NCBI RefSeq assembly: GCF_000308515.1
Contig: NZ_BAFV01000029.1
Coordinates: 1 to 64,000 of the forward strand
DNA from: Nocardia carnea NBRC 14403
GTDB lineage: Bacteria; Actinomycetota; Actinomycetes; Mycobacteriales; Mycobacteriaceae
Direction of reading: 5' to 3'
Length of the DNA stretch: 64,000 nt
Within the stretch, counting starts at the first letter, position 1. The number at the start of each line of letters is the position of its first letter. The notes under the pieces were generated by a model, which worked only from the letters and a program-made list of their open reading frames with translations, had not been told where the DNA came from and made no database searches. Positions 33,807-42,288 of the stretch are shown piece by piece. Both the position numbers and the translations under genes were made by a program.

Positions 33807-35645
33807 TCAGGCGTCGTCGTCCCTGGCCAGCAATGCGAGGATCGCGGTGGCCATCGCGGCGGGGTCACCGTCCTCCGGCCGGAGCACCAGTGCCGGGGTC
33901 GCGGGCGGTTCGTAGGGATCGTCGATACCGGTGAACCCGCGGATTTCCCCGGTCCTGGCCTTGGCGTACAAGCCTTTGGGATCGCGGGCCTCGCAGATAT
34001 CTAGCGGGGTGTCCACGAAGACCTCCAGGAACGGGATACCGGCGGCGTCGTGCACCGCCCGGGCCCGTTCACGGTCGGCTCGGTAGGGACTGATGAGCGA
34101 GACGATGGCGACCGTCCCCGACTCGGCGAACAGCCGCGCGACCTCACCCACACGGCGGATGTTCTCCGTCCGGTCCGCGGCCGAGAATCCCAGATCGGAG
34201 TTGAGACCGTGCCGCAGATTGTCGCCGTCGAGCAGGAACGCCGGCCGCCCCGCCGCCACCAAGCGGCGTTCGAGTTCCACCGCCACCGACGATTTCCCGG
34301 AACCGGACAGTCCGGTGAGCCAGACCGTGCGACCACGCGTCGGACGTTCGGCGCGGCCGACCGCGCTCGAATGCCACACCACCCGGGAGGCGGGCAGGCT
34401 GGGCCCGGTGATCATACCGGCGCCGACGGTATCGCCGGTGGTGTCGTCGATCAGCAGGAAGCTGCCGGTGGTGCGGTTACGGCGATACGGGTCGAACTGC
34501 AGCGCCTGCCGGGTGCGCAACTGGACGCGACCGATCTGATTGAGCGCCAAGGCATTCGCGTTCTCGTCGCGGTGCAGCGTGTTCACATCGAGCCGGTAGT
34601 CCAGGGAACGGATCTCCGCCGCGACGCTGCGGGTGGTGTGCCGCACCGTGTACGAGGCGCCGGGCCGCAGTTCGGCCTCGTCGCTGAACCAGCAGACCAT
34701 CGTGTCCAGATCGCGGCTGGTCTGCGGCCGGTTGGCCGGGCGACACAGCATATCCCCGCGGCCGATATCGAGCTGATCGGCCAGCGCGACGGTCACCGCC
34801 TGCGGCGGGAACGCCTCGGTGAGCGGGGCGCCGCCCGGGCCCCAGATTCCGGTCACCGTGGTGGAGAGCCCCGACGGCAGAACGGTGATCTCGTCACCGG
34901 GCGACCAGACGCCGCTGGCGATCGTTCCCGCATACCCGCGGAAATCCGGTGTGTGGCTGCGAATCACATACTGCACCGGCAATCGGGCGTCGATGAGGTT
35001 GCGGTCGGAGGCGATATGCACCTCTTCGAGGTGGTGCAGTAGCGGCGTGCCCTCGTACCAGTCCATGGTGGCGCTGCGGTGCACGATATTGTCGCCGTGC
35101 AGCGCCGACATCGGGATGAAGGTCAGATCGGCGATATTGAGCCGGGACGCGAAACCCGCGAATTCCTCCCGGATCTCGGTGAACCGCTGGGCCGACCAGT
35201 CCACCAGGTCCATCTTGTTCACACACAGCACGAGATGCGGTACACCGAGCAGTGAGGCCAGGAAGGCATGCCGGCGGGTCTGTTCCACCACGCCGTGGCG
35301 GGCATCCACCAGGATCAGCGCCAGATCGGCGGTCGAAGCGCCGGTCACCATGTTGCGGGTGTACTGCACATGCCCCGGGGTGTCGGCGATGATGAATTTA
35401 CGGCGCGGGGTGGCGAAATAGCGGTGTGCGACATCGATGGTGATGCCCTGTTCCCGTTCCGCGCGTAACCCGTCGGTGAGCAATGCCAGGTTCGGAAGGT
35501 CCTCGCCGCGATCGCGGCTGGTGCGTTCCACCGCGTCGAGCTGATCGGTGAACAGGGTTTTGGAATCGAACAGCAGCCGGCCGATGAGGGTCGATTTCCC
35601 GTCGTCGACACTGCCCGCTGTGGCCAGGCGCAGCAGGGAGCCCAT
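33807..35645 (-). CDS. cysNC: Bifunctional sulfate adenylyltransferase GTPase subunit / APS kinase
   Basis: The N-terminal half is CysN, a translation-factor-like GTPase ([33 protein letters not shown]) that drives ATP sulfurylase. The C-terminal 180 residues are CysC, APS kinase ([30 protein letters not shown]), which makes PAPS. The fusion is usual in mycobacteria and relatives. It overlaps cysD by one base (TGATG). PAPS feeds both sulfate reduction and sulfotransferases, one of which is encoded 4 kb away. Confidence 0.95.
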   Translation of the reverse strand: MGSLLRLATAGSVDDGKSTLIGRLLFDSKTLFTDQLDAVERTSRDRGEDLPNLALLTDGLRAEREQGITIDVAHRYFATPRRKFIIADTPGHVQYTRNMVTGASTADLALILVDARHGVVEQTRRHAFLASLLGVPHLVLCVNKMDLVDWSAQRFTEIREEFAGFASRLNIADLTFIPMSALHGDNIVHRSATMDWYEGTPLLHHLEEVHIASDRNLIDARLPVQYVIRSHTPDFRGYAGTIASGVWSPGDEITVLPSGLSTTVTGIWGPGGAPLTEAFPPQAVTVALADQLDIGRGDMLCRPANRPQTSRDLDTMVCWFSDEAELRPGASYTVRHTTRSVAAEIRSLDYRLDVNTLHRDENANALALNQIGRVQLRTRQALQFDPYRRNRTTGSFLLIDDTTGDTVGAGMITGPSLPASRVVWHSSAVGRAERPTRGRTVWLTGLSGSGKSSVAVELERRLVAAGRPAFLLDGDNLRHGLNSDLGFSAADRTENIRRVGEVARLFAESGTVAIVSLISPYRADRERARAVHDAAGIPFLEVFVDTPLDICEARDPKGLYAKARTGEIRGFTGIDDPYEPPATPALVLRPEDGDPAAMATAILALLARDDDA

Positions 35646-36577
35646 CAGAAGTAACCCTCTCGTTTACGGTCTTCCATACCGGCCTCGGAGATCCGGTCGT
35701 CGGCGCGGGTGGCGCCGCGTTCGGTGACCCGGGCGGCCGCCACCTCGGCAACCACCTCGGCCGGTGTGGCCGCAGTGGATTCCACGCAGCCGGTGCAGGT
35801 GGCATCACCCACGGTGCGGAACCGGACCAGTGCCTCCTGCGGTTCCTCACCGTCGAGCAGGGTCAGGAACCGGGTGTGGGCCAGCAGCATCCCGTCGCGC
35901 TGGACCACCGGCCGGCGGTGGGCGTAGTACAGCGGCGGCAGGTCGATACCTTCGGCCGCGATATAGCTCCAGATATCGAGCTCGGTCCAGTTGGACAGCG
36001 GGAAGACCCGGATATGTTCGCCCGGACGGTGTTTGCCGTTGTACAGATTCCACAGTTCCGGGCGCTGCCGGCGCGGATCCCATTGGCCGTACTCGTCGCG
36101 GAAACTGAACACCCGTTCTTTCGCGCGGGCCTTCTCTTCGTCGCGGCGGGCGCCGCCGAATACGGCGTCGAACCGGCCTTCGCGCACACTGCGCAACAGC
36201 GTCGTGGTCTGCAGCCGGTTGCGGCTGCCTCGGGGGCTGGTGTCCTCGGTGACCCGCCCGGCGTCGATATCGTCCTGGACCCGGCCCACGAGCAGGCGTA
36301 ACCCGTACTTCGCGACGGCCTGGTCGCGGTAGGTGATCACCTCGTCGAAGTTGTGCCCGGTATCGATATGCAGGATCGGGAACGGTACCGGCGCCGGCCA
36401 GAACGCTTTGGTGGCCAGGTGCAGCATCACCACCGAATCCTTGCCGCCGGAGAACAGGAGAACCGGTCGTTCGAATGTTGCGGCCACCTCCCGCAGGATG
36501 TGGACCGATTCGGCCTCGAGTGCGGCCTGATGCGAGAGCTCGTAGGTGCCCGCCGCCGACTTCGTGTGCTGGCTCAC
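35645..36577 (-). CDS. cysD: Sulfate adenylyltransferase subunit 2
   Basis: CysD makes adenosine phosphosulfate from ATP and sulfate, with CysN. The PP-loop is [14 protein letters not shown] near residue 43, and the 310-residue length is normal. The C-terminus keeps [16 protein letters not shown], a CysD hallmark. It is the first gene of the cysD-cysNC operon. A palindrome, TAGAACACGTTTCTA, lies 11 bp before its ATG, and the IclR gene lies further upstream on the same strand. Confidence 0.95.
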   Translation of the reverse strand: MSQHTKSAAGTYELSHQAALEAESVHILREVAATFERPVLLFSGGKDSVVMLHLATKAFWPAPVPFPILHIDTGHNFDEVITYRDQAVAKYGLRLLVGRVQDDIDAGRVTEDTSPRGSRNRLQTTTLLRSVREGRFDAVFGGARRDEEKARAKERVFSFRDEYGQWDPRRQRPELWNLYNGKHRPGEHIRVFPLSNWTELDIWSYIAAEGIDLPPLYYAHRRPVVQRDGMLLAHTRFLTLLDGEEPQEALVRFRTVGDATCTGCVESTAATPAEVVAEVAAARVTERGATRADDRISEAGMEDRKREGYF

Positions 36578-36587
36578 GCTTAAAAAC

Positions 36588-36602
36588 TAGAACACGTTTC
36601 TA
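36588..36602. promoter_or_regulatory. KstR/IclR-like box before cysD
   Basis: TAGAACACGTTTCTA is a near-palindrome with AAC-AC-GTT at its core. It resembles the perfect TAGAAC-AG-GTTCTA box at 37532, with one extra base. It lies between the IclR stop and the cysD start. Confidence 0.5.
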
Positions 36603-36609
36603 TGATCGG

Positions 36610-37521
36610 TCAATGGTGTGGCGGCCGGTGCCCGCCCGCCGCCGCGGTGACCGCATCGGCCGCGGCGACCAGCGCGCTGCCGCGGCGGGCGATCTCGGCG
36701 CCGGTGATCGAGGTACCCACGTACATGGTGAGCACCAGTTGCTGGCGGCCGTCGGTGTCGAAGGTCGGCGCGGCCAGCAGGCTCACCGGATGCTCCTTAC
36801 GCGGCCGCAGATCGGCACCCAGGTACACCCGCTCGCCGAGTGTGGTCACCAGTTCCGCGACGGCGGTGCGCAGCTCATCGGGCATTTCGTGACCACCGAC
36901 CCCGGCCAGCATGGAATACAACTGCCGGCCCGCGCCGGTCATGCTCTCCACCAGGTAGCCGCGCTCCTGGCATTCCTCGACGAGGCGGCGCAGCCGGGTC
37001 TCGTCCTGGTTCAGGGGGACCGTCGGCGGGGTTGCCAGCCAGGCGTCGAAGGCGGCATCGGTATCCCACAGCACGTACATCAGGCCGACCGGTGGTGCGA
37101 AACGATAGGTCGCCCCGACCCGCACCATGGCCGGTCCCGCACTGTCCAGGACGCTGATCCGTTCGCCGACCACGGCCGAAGCGGTGCAGGTGGTGCCGTA
37201 TTCGGCACTGAGGCGTTCCAGCTCCGGGTGGGCCAGGCCGGCGATGGCGAAACTGTCCTGGGCGACCCGGCCCGCGGCGATGAGCGCGGGGCCCGGGCCG
37301 TAGTCGCGGGTGCGTGGGTCACGGGTGAGGTAACCGGCGGCGGTGAGTTCGGTGAGGATGCCCAGGCAGGTGGGTTTGGCCAGGTCCAGGTCGCGCGCTA
37401 TTTCCGACAGTCCGGCCCGCCGGCCCCGCCGTGCGGTGAGGTAGTCGATCACCTGGATCACACGTTGGGTGGGCGCGGACCGCCGACCCACCTCGCGCAC
37501 CTCCGCCGAGCCCGTTGCCAT
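36610..37521 (-). CDS. IclR-family regulator
   Basis: The 303-residue protein has an N-terminal winged helix (VIQVIDYLTARRGRRAGLSE, then DLAKPTCLGILTELTAAGYL) and a C-terminal GAF-like ligand domain. It is divergent from the DUF1214-SDR-sulfotransferase operon and upstream of cysD on the same strand. Two related palindromes flank it (36588-36602 and 37532-37545). It may autoregulate through them, unless they are KstR boxes. The ligand is unknown. Confidence 0.87.
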   Translation of the reverse strand: MATGSAEVREVGRRSAPTQRVIQVIDYLTARRGRRAGLSEIARDLDLAKPTCLGILTELTAAGYLTRDPRTRDYGPGPALIAAGRVAQDSFAIAGLAHPELERLSAEYGTTCTASAVVGERISVLDSAGPAMVRVGATYRFAPPVGLMYVLWDTDAAFDAWLATPPTVPLNQDETRLRRLVEECQERGYLVESMTGAGRQLYSMLAGVGGHEMPDELRTAVAELVTTLGERVYLGADLRPRKEHPVSLLAAPTFDTDGRQQLVLTMYVGTSITGAEIARRGSALVAAADAVTAAAGGHRPPHH

Positions 37522-37531
37522 TGACCACTCC

Positions 37532-37545
37532 TAGAACAGGTTCTA
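37532..37545. promoter_or_regulatory. KstR-like box TAGAAC-AG-GTTCTA
   Basis: A perfect palindrome that fits the published KstR pattern TNNAACNNGTTNNA at every fixed position. It is 10 bp upstream of the IclR start and about 60 bp upstream of the DUF1214 gene. KstR controls cholesterol catabolism genes in mycobacteria and rhodococci; binding here is inferred. Confidence 0.65.
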
Positions 37546-37562
37546 ATCTTTTCGATATCAGA

Positions 37563-37581
37563 ATGTACCAGGGTGGTACAT
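37563..37581. promoter_or_regulatory. Second palindrome before the DUF1214 operon
   Basis: ATGTACCA-GGG-TGGTACAT has perfect 8-bp arms. It lies 21 bp before GTG 37603 and covers the earlier possible start GTG 37573. It differs in sequence from the AGAAC boxes, so a second regulator is likely. Confidence 0.6.
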
Positions 37582-37602
37582 ATATGGAACACCGGGAGTA
37601 TC

Positions 37603-38766
37603 GTGCTCACTCAGCCGTTCGCGGACGCGATCGCCGCCGCCGAGGAAATCATCAAGGGCGCCCCCCATATCCGCACCGAACAGGATCTGGCTGAGGGCTA
37701 CGACTACCTGGGCGCCAGTATCCGCGCCGCCATCCAGATGTCGTGGGCCTTCGAACGGGACTACCCGTTCTTCGTGACCTCCACCGGTCCCTACACGAAG
37801 ATGGGTCTGGACAACCCGGACACCCTCTATTGGCACGCCAATCTGCGTTCCGACGCGGAATACGTGGTCACCGGAACCCGCGGCACCACCCGCGACCTGA
37901 GCTTCCAGGTGCTCAACGGCAACTACTCGCCGTCGGAGGTACCCGGTGGGGAAACTGCCTTCGACGACCGCTCCATCGATATCGCGGCCGACGGTACCTA
38001 CGAACTGACACTGGGACCCGGCACGGGCGGCCGCAACCATATCCAGCTCGCCGCCGATTCGACCATGCTCGCGGTACGTGAGGTCTACGGCGACTGGGCG
38101 AACGAGAAGGCCGGTACCGTCCGGATCCGCCGGGTCGACACCGCGGGCACGGCCCCACCGGCGGTCACCACCGATCTGATGGCCAAACGGTACGAAGTCG
38201 CCGGCAAGATGCTGGTCTCCCGGCTGAAGACCTTCCTGGCCTTCCCGGAGTGGTTCTATCTGAACCTGCCGGTCAACACCATGACCGAACCGCGGCGCAC
38301 CCCCGGCGGGCTGTCCACGCAGTTCTCCTCGGTCGGACACTACGAACTCACCGGCGATCAGGTCATGATCCTGACCGTGCCGAAATCCGATGCCCCCTAC
38401 CAGGGCTTCCAGCTCGGCAGTATGTGGTACCTGTCGCTGGACTACATCAACCACCAGACCAGCCTCAACGCCGACCAGGCGAAGACGGACCCGGACGGCA
38501 TGATCCGCCTGGTGATCAGCGAACGCGACCCCGGCCTGGTCAACTGGATCGAACGCACCGGCCACGAACGTGCCTACGTGCAGTTCCGCTGGCAGCGCCT
38601 GTCCCGGGAACTGAAGCCCGAGGACGGTCCGACGGTGGAACTGGTGTCCTTCGACGAACTGCCGGACCGGCTGCCCTACTACCAGGAATCCCGGATCACC
38701 CCGCAGGACTGGATGGCGCGTATCGCCGGCCGGCAGGCCGCGGTGGCGGAAAGGATGCTGGGCTGA
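37603..38766 (+). CDS. DUF1214 protein (Rv3531c-like)
   Basis: The 387-residue protein ends in a DUF1214-type domain (LSLDYINHQTSLN and LVISERDPGLVNWI). It and the next two genes match, in type, order and approximate size, the mycobacterial Rv3531c-Rv3530c-Rv3529c group in the KstR regulon (from memory). GTG 37603 has GGGAG upstream; GTG 37573 is within a palindrome and so less likely. Its stop shares a base with the start of the SDR gene. The reaction is unknown. Confidence 0.82.
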   Translation: MLTQPFADAIAAAEEIIKGAPHIRTEQDLAEGYDYLGASIRAAIQMSWAFERDYPFFVTSTGPYTKMGLDNPDTLYWHANLRSDAEYVVTGTRGTTRDLSFQVLNGNYSPSEVPGGETAFDDRSIDIAADGTYELTLGPGTGGRNHIQLAADSTMLAVREVYGDWANEKAGTVRIRRVDTAGTAPPAVTTDLMAKRYEVAGKMLVSRLKTFLAFPEWFYLNLPVNTMTEPRRTPGGLSTQFSSVGHYELTGDQVMILTVPKSDAPYQGFQLGSMWYLSLDYINHQTSLNADQAKTDPDGMIRLVISERDPGLVNWIERTGHERAYVQFRWQRLSRELKPEDGPTVELVSFDELPDRLPYYQESRITPQDWMARIAGRQAAVAERMLG

Positions 38767-39542
38767 TGCTGTTGCGGGACAAAGTGGTGGTCGTTTCGGG
38801 GATCGGCCCCGGGCTCGGCCAGGCCATCGCGGTGCAGAGTGCGAAGGCCGGCGCGAAGGTCGTACTCGCCTCGCGTACCGAGAAACGGTTACGCAAAGTC
38901 GCGGCCGAAATCGAGGAACTGGGCGGTCGCGCACTGGTGGTGCCCACCGATATCACCGACGACGCGGCGGCGCAGGAACTCGTGCACGCCACCCAGGAGG
39001 AGTTCGGGCGGGTCGACGCCCTGGTGAACAATGCGTTCGCCATGCCGCCGATGGCCGACCTCGCCGATGTGGCGATCGACGATCTGCGCGCCAGTTTCGA
39101 AACCAACGTCTTCGCCGCGCTACGCCTGACCCGCCTGTTCGCACCGGCGCTCGCCGAACGCAACGGGTCGGTGGTGATGATCAACTCGGCCGTCCTGCGC
39201 CATTCCCGGCAACCCTACGGTCCGTACAAGATGGCCAAGACCACGCTGCTGGCGCTGGCGCAGAGCCTGGCCACCGAACTGGGACCCCGGGGTATCCGGG
39301 TGAATTCGGTGGCGCCGGGCTGGATCTGGGCCGACACGCTGAAATGGTATTTCGGCTATCTGGCGAAGGAACGCGGGGTCACGGCCGAGGAGGTCTACAC
39401 CGAGACGGCCGCCGATATCGATCTGCGCAGGCTGCCCGAACCCGACGAAATCGCCGATGCCGTCATCTTCTTCGCCTCCGAGATGTCCCGGGCGATCACC
39501 GGGACCTGTCTCGATGTGAACTGCGGCGAATTCCACCACTGA
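38766..39542 (+). CDS. Short-chain dehydrogenase/reductase (Rv3530c-like)
   Basis: The 258-residue SDR has the cofactor motif SGIGPGLGQAIA (variant of TGxxxGxG), NNAF for the NNAG motif, the catalytic serine in MINSAVLRH and the YxxxK pair in YGPYKMAK. It starts at the stop of the DUF1214 gene (TGATG), so the two are coupled. The sulfotransferase follows after 13 bp. A steroid or lipid substrate is suggested by the KstR-like box and the Rv3529c-Rv3531c resemblance. Confidence 0.88.
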   Translation: MLLRDKVVVVSGIGPGLGQAIAVQSAKAGAKVVLASRTEKRLRKVAAEIEELGGRALVVPTDITDDAAAQELVHATQEEFGRVDALVNNAFAMPPMADLADVAIDDLRASFETNVFAALRLTRLFAPALAERNGSVVMINSAVLRHSRQPYGPYKMAKTTLLALAQSLATELGPRGIRVNSVAPGWIWADTLKWYFGYLAKERGVTAEEVYTETAADIDLRRLPEPDEIADAVIFFASEMSRAITGTCLDVNCGEFHH

Positions 39543-39555
39543 GGAGAAAACAGAA

Positions 39556-40728
39556 ATGATCGGCAGGGAAGACGTCGGCACGATCGACGATCTGCACGCC
39601 TCCGCCACCAAGGTGATCGGCCTGGACGATTTCGGCGCCGACGATTACCGCACCGGACTGTCGGTGCTGCTGGAATCGTTCGAACGCGACGCCGAACTCA
39701 CCCCGTTCGGCAACAAGGTCAACCGGGCATTCCTGCGCGGCGCGCTCATCGCCCGGGCGTTGAGCGAAGCCGGCTGGAAACAGTATCCGCAGCATGCCGA
39801 GGTACCCGTCGACCGCCCGATCTTCGTCACCGGGCTACCGCGCTCGGGCACGACCGCTGTGCACCGGCTGCTCACCGCCGACCCCGGCCATCAGGGCCTG
39901 GAGATGTGGCTGACGGAGATGCCGCAGCCGCGACCTCCGCGGGAGACGTGGGAACAGAACCCGGTGTTCCAGCGGCTCCAGGCGGCCTACGAGAAACATC
40001 ATGTGGAGCATCCGGAGTTCATGGGCGTGCACCATATCTCGGCCGACCAGGTGGAGGAATGCTGGCAGCTGCTGCGGCAGTCGGCGATGTCGATCTCCTA
40101 CGAATGCCTGGCCTACCTGCCGCGCTACTCCGAATGGCTACGCGACCAGGACTGGACATCCGCCTACGAACGCCACCGCCGCAACCTGCAGCTGATCGGG
40201 CTCAACGATCCGGATCGCCGGTGGGTGCTGAAGAACCCGAGCCACCTGTTCGCGCTCGACGCCCTGCTCGCCGTCTACCCCGACGCACTGATCATCCAGA
40301 TGCATCGGCAGCCACGCACCATTGTGGCCTCGGTATGCAGTCTGAACGAACAGGCCACCGACGGCTGGTCGGAGAAGTTCCGCGGGCCGGTGGTAGGGGA
40401 GGCGCAGCTGGAGCTGTGGTCCCGCGGCGCACGGACCTTCCTCGCCGATCGCGCGAAGTATCCCGCGGCGCAATTCTGCGATGTGTACTACGAGGATTTC
40501 GTCACCGATCCGATCGCCACCGTCGAGCGGGTCTACGACCACTTCGGGATCGAATTCACCGAAGCAGCACGCTCGGAGATGGCCGGCCTGCACAGCGAAT
40601 CCACCTCGGGCGCGGCACGACCCGCCCACAAGTACTCACTGGCCGATTTCGGTCTCACGGCCGACCGGGTCGACGAAGCGTTCGCCCCGTACCTCGCCGA
40701 GCACTACCCGGGCGGTAGCCGTAAGTAA
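39556..40728 (+). CDS. Sulfotransferase-family protein (Rv3529c-like)
   Basis: The 390-residue protein has the 5'-phosphosulfate-binding loop VTGLPRSGTTAVHRLL near residue 95 and a 3'-phosphate-binding region later (MHRQPRTIVASVCSLN). It should use PAPS to sulfate a hydroxyl group, or it is a sulfotransferase-fold relative with another role. It closes the three-gene operon, and a strong terminator follows. The PAPS-making cysD-cysNC genes lie on the other side of the IclR gene with a related upstream box. Confidence 0.85.
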   Translation: MIGREDVGTIDDLHASATKVIGLDDFGADDYRTGLSVLLESFERDAELTPFGNKVNRAFLRGALIARALSEAGWKQYPQHAEVPVDRPIFVTGLPRSGTTAVHRLLTADPGHQGLEMWLTEMPQPRPPRETWEQNPVFQRLQAAYEKHHVEHPEFMGVHHISADQVEECWQLLRQSAMSISYECLAYLPRYSEWLRDQDWTSAYERHRRNLQLIGLNDPDRRWVLKNPSHLFALDALLAVYPDALIIQMHRQPRTIVASVCSLNEQATDGWSEKFRGPVVGEAQLELWSRGARTFLADRAKYPAAQFCDVYYEDFVTDPIATVERVYDHFGIEFTEAARSEMAGLHSESTSGAARPAHKYSLADFGLTADRVDEAFAPYLAEHYPGGSRK

Positions 40729-40736
40729 CCGAGCGC

Positions 40737-40773
40737 CCGGGCAGTGTGAGCCGTACCGGCACTCACTGCCCGG
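40737..40773 (+). terminator. Long hairpin after the sulfotransferase gene
   Basis: CCGGGCAG pairs with CTGCCCGG, and inside it TGAG pairs with CTCA and CCG with CGG around a 3-base loop, with two 2-base bulges. It begins 9 bp after the stop. There is no gene in 40774-40952. Confidence 0.7.
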
Positions 40774-40952
40774 TCGTCGCCCCGGTGCGGACGGCCGTGT
40801 CGGCAGCGACGTCGTACAGGTCGGCGGGTAGGTCGGCGTTCACTTCGGCGGACCTCCTCCCGATGGCGTGTACTCGTCTCAGGCCACTTGCCGAGAGCGT
40901 CTCCGGGGTCCGGCCGAGAAGGTGTGGCGGCTGCCCTGTTCACGCTCGAGTT

Positions 40953-41621
40953 TCAGGGCTGGCCGGGTTTCAGCACGATGAACAGGCCGTGGGCTTCGGC
41001 GCAGAGCAGGTCACCGTCGTGCAGGGTGGCCTTGATCCACACCTTGCGGCCCTCCCGGCGTTCGCCCCAGGCACGCAGCTGCAGTTCCTTGTTCAGCGGT
41101 GTGATCGCCCGGTAATCGACGGTGAGCGAGGCCGTCCGGGTGACCGACCCGGAATACAGCGAACCGGCCAGACCCATCAGATCGTCGAAGCCCAGCGAGA
41201 CGTATCCGCCGTGCGCCGCCGCGTTTCCGCCCAGGTGGAAGGTGCGGTAGGTGATCCGGGCCTGCACGCCGTCCGGTTTCGCGCGATCCACCCGGTAGGG
41301 CGGCAGGGTCACATTGCCCCGGGACGGCAGATCGAACCGGGTCCAGCCGGGCGCGTCCCATTCCTCGTGGACGTGGGCGCCGAGCCGGTCGTTGAGTTTC
41401 TCCAGGATGCCGGCCGCTTCCTGCACCAGATCGTCGGGCGGTACCGCCAGCCGCGCCCGGTCCATGAGCGTCCGGACCTGTTCGACGAAATCGCCGTAGT
41501 GCGGTCCGCCGCGGCTGGTATCCACCGATCGGACCTGATTCATCAGCTCCGACATCGGCCGGAATCCGCCTTCGTGATGCTCCGCGCTGGGGAGTGCGTT
41601 CCCGGCCTCGTCTTCGCTCAT
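40953..41621 (-). CDS. PaaI-type hotdog thioesterase
   Basis: The C-terminal half of the 222-residue protein is a hotdog domain. GGNAAAHGGYVSLGFDDLMG contains the HGG motif and catalytic acidic region of PaaI-like thioesterases. The N-terminal 90 residues are helical and not recognised. It should hydrolyse an acyl-CoA. It converges on the sulfotransferase operon. An AGAACACGTT sequence lies directly before its ATG and matches the box before cysD, so both may share a regulator. Confidence 0.83.
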   Translation of the reverse strand: MSEDEAGNALPSAEHHEGGFRPMSELMNQVRSVDTSRGGPHYGDFVEQVRTLMDRARLAVPPDDLVQEAAGILEKLNDRLGAHVHEEWDAPGWTRFDLPSRGNVTLPPYRVDRAKPDGVQARITYRTFHLGGNAAAHGGYVSLGFDDLMGLAGSLYSGSVTRTASLTVDYRAITPLNKELQLRAWGERREGRKVWIKATLHDGDLLCAEAHGLFIVLKPGQP

Positions 41622-41622
41622 G

Positions 41623-41634
41623 AGAACACGTTAT
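41623..41634. promoter_or_regulatory. Partial KstR-like box before the thioesterase gene
   Basis: AGAACACGTT is identical over 10 bases to the box before cysD, but the outer arms are not symmetric. It starts 2 bp upstream of the ATG. Confidence 0.4.
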
Positions 41635-41844
41635 CGTTCGGGTCCGGGGCCGCGGCCGGGCGGGGCACTTTCGCGCGCCCGCGCACCGGCCGTCCCCGCG
41701 CTGCTCGGGCCGCGTAGGCTGCCCGGCAACGGCTGTCCGGCAGTCCCTTTTTCGCCGGGCGGTCGCTGCCCGTCCGTGGGAGGATTTCCGGACGAGGTGA
41801 TACGCACGCGGGGCGGTCGGCTCGGGCCGCCGGGAGGACGACAG

Positions 41845-42288
41845 ATGCCGACGACGCCACTGACCCAGCAGAACTTCCAGACGGTCGTGGCCACCAACCA
41901 TATTGTGCTGGTGGATTTCTGGGCGACCTGGTGTGGTTGGTGCACCCGGTTCGCACCGGTCTACGAGGCCTCCGCCGAAACGCATCGCGATATCGTGCAC
42001 GCCACGGTCGAGGCCGAGGCCGAACCCGCGCTGGCAGCGGCGGGGCAGGTCGACCGCTACCCGTGGATCATGGCGTTCCGCGAGGGGATGCTGGTCTACT
42101 CGAAGGCCGGTTTCCTGCCCGCCGATCAGCTCGAGGAACTGGTCCAGCAGATCCGGTGGATGGATATGGAGACCTTCCGGCGCGAACACCGGCAGCCGGC
42201 CCGGGAGACGGCGGTGCCCGCGGAACCTGCGGCGGGCCGGGCCGGGCCGGCCCCGGGACGGCAGTCCTACGGCTGGCCGGGTCTGTGA
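41845..42288 (+). CDS. Thioredoxin-like protein with C-terminal tail
   Basis: The 147-residue protein has a thioredoxin fold with the redox site FWATWCGWCTRF near residue 30. CGWC replaces the usual CGPC, which would change the redox potential. A cis-proline equivalent is in VDRYPWIMAF. The last 40 residues are Pro/Ala/Arg-rich and probably flexible. ATG 41845 has GGGAGG 7 bp upstream. Its stop overlaps the start of a Ser/Thr kinase gene (GTGA), so the two are made together. Confidence 0.85.
   Translation: MPTTPLTQQNFQTVVATNHIVLVDFWATWCGWCTRFAPVYEASAETHRDIVHATVEAEAEPALAAAGQVDRYPWIMAFREGMLVYSKAGFLPADQLEELVQQIRWMDMETFRREHRQPARETAVPAEPAAGRAGPAPGRQSYGWPGL

Noticed and set aside
37558..38934. Open frame of 458 codons on the minus strand
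   Set aside because: Antisense to the DUF1214 gene, which has a good start, a coupled next gene and family motifs.
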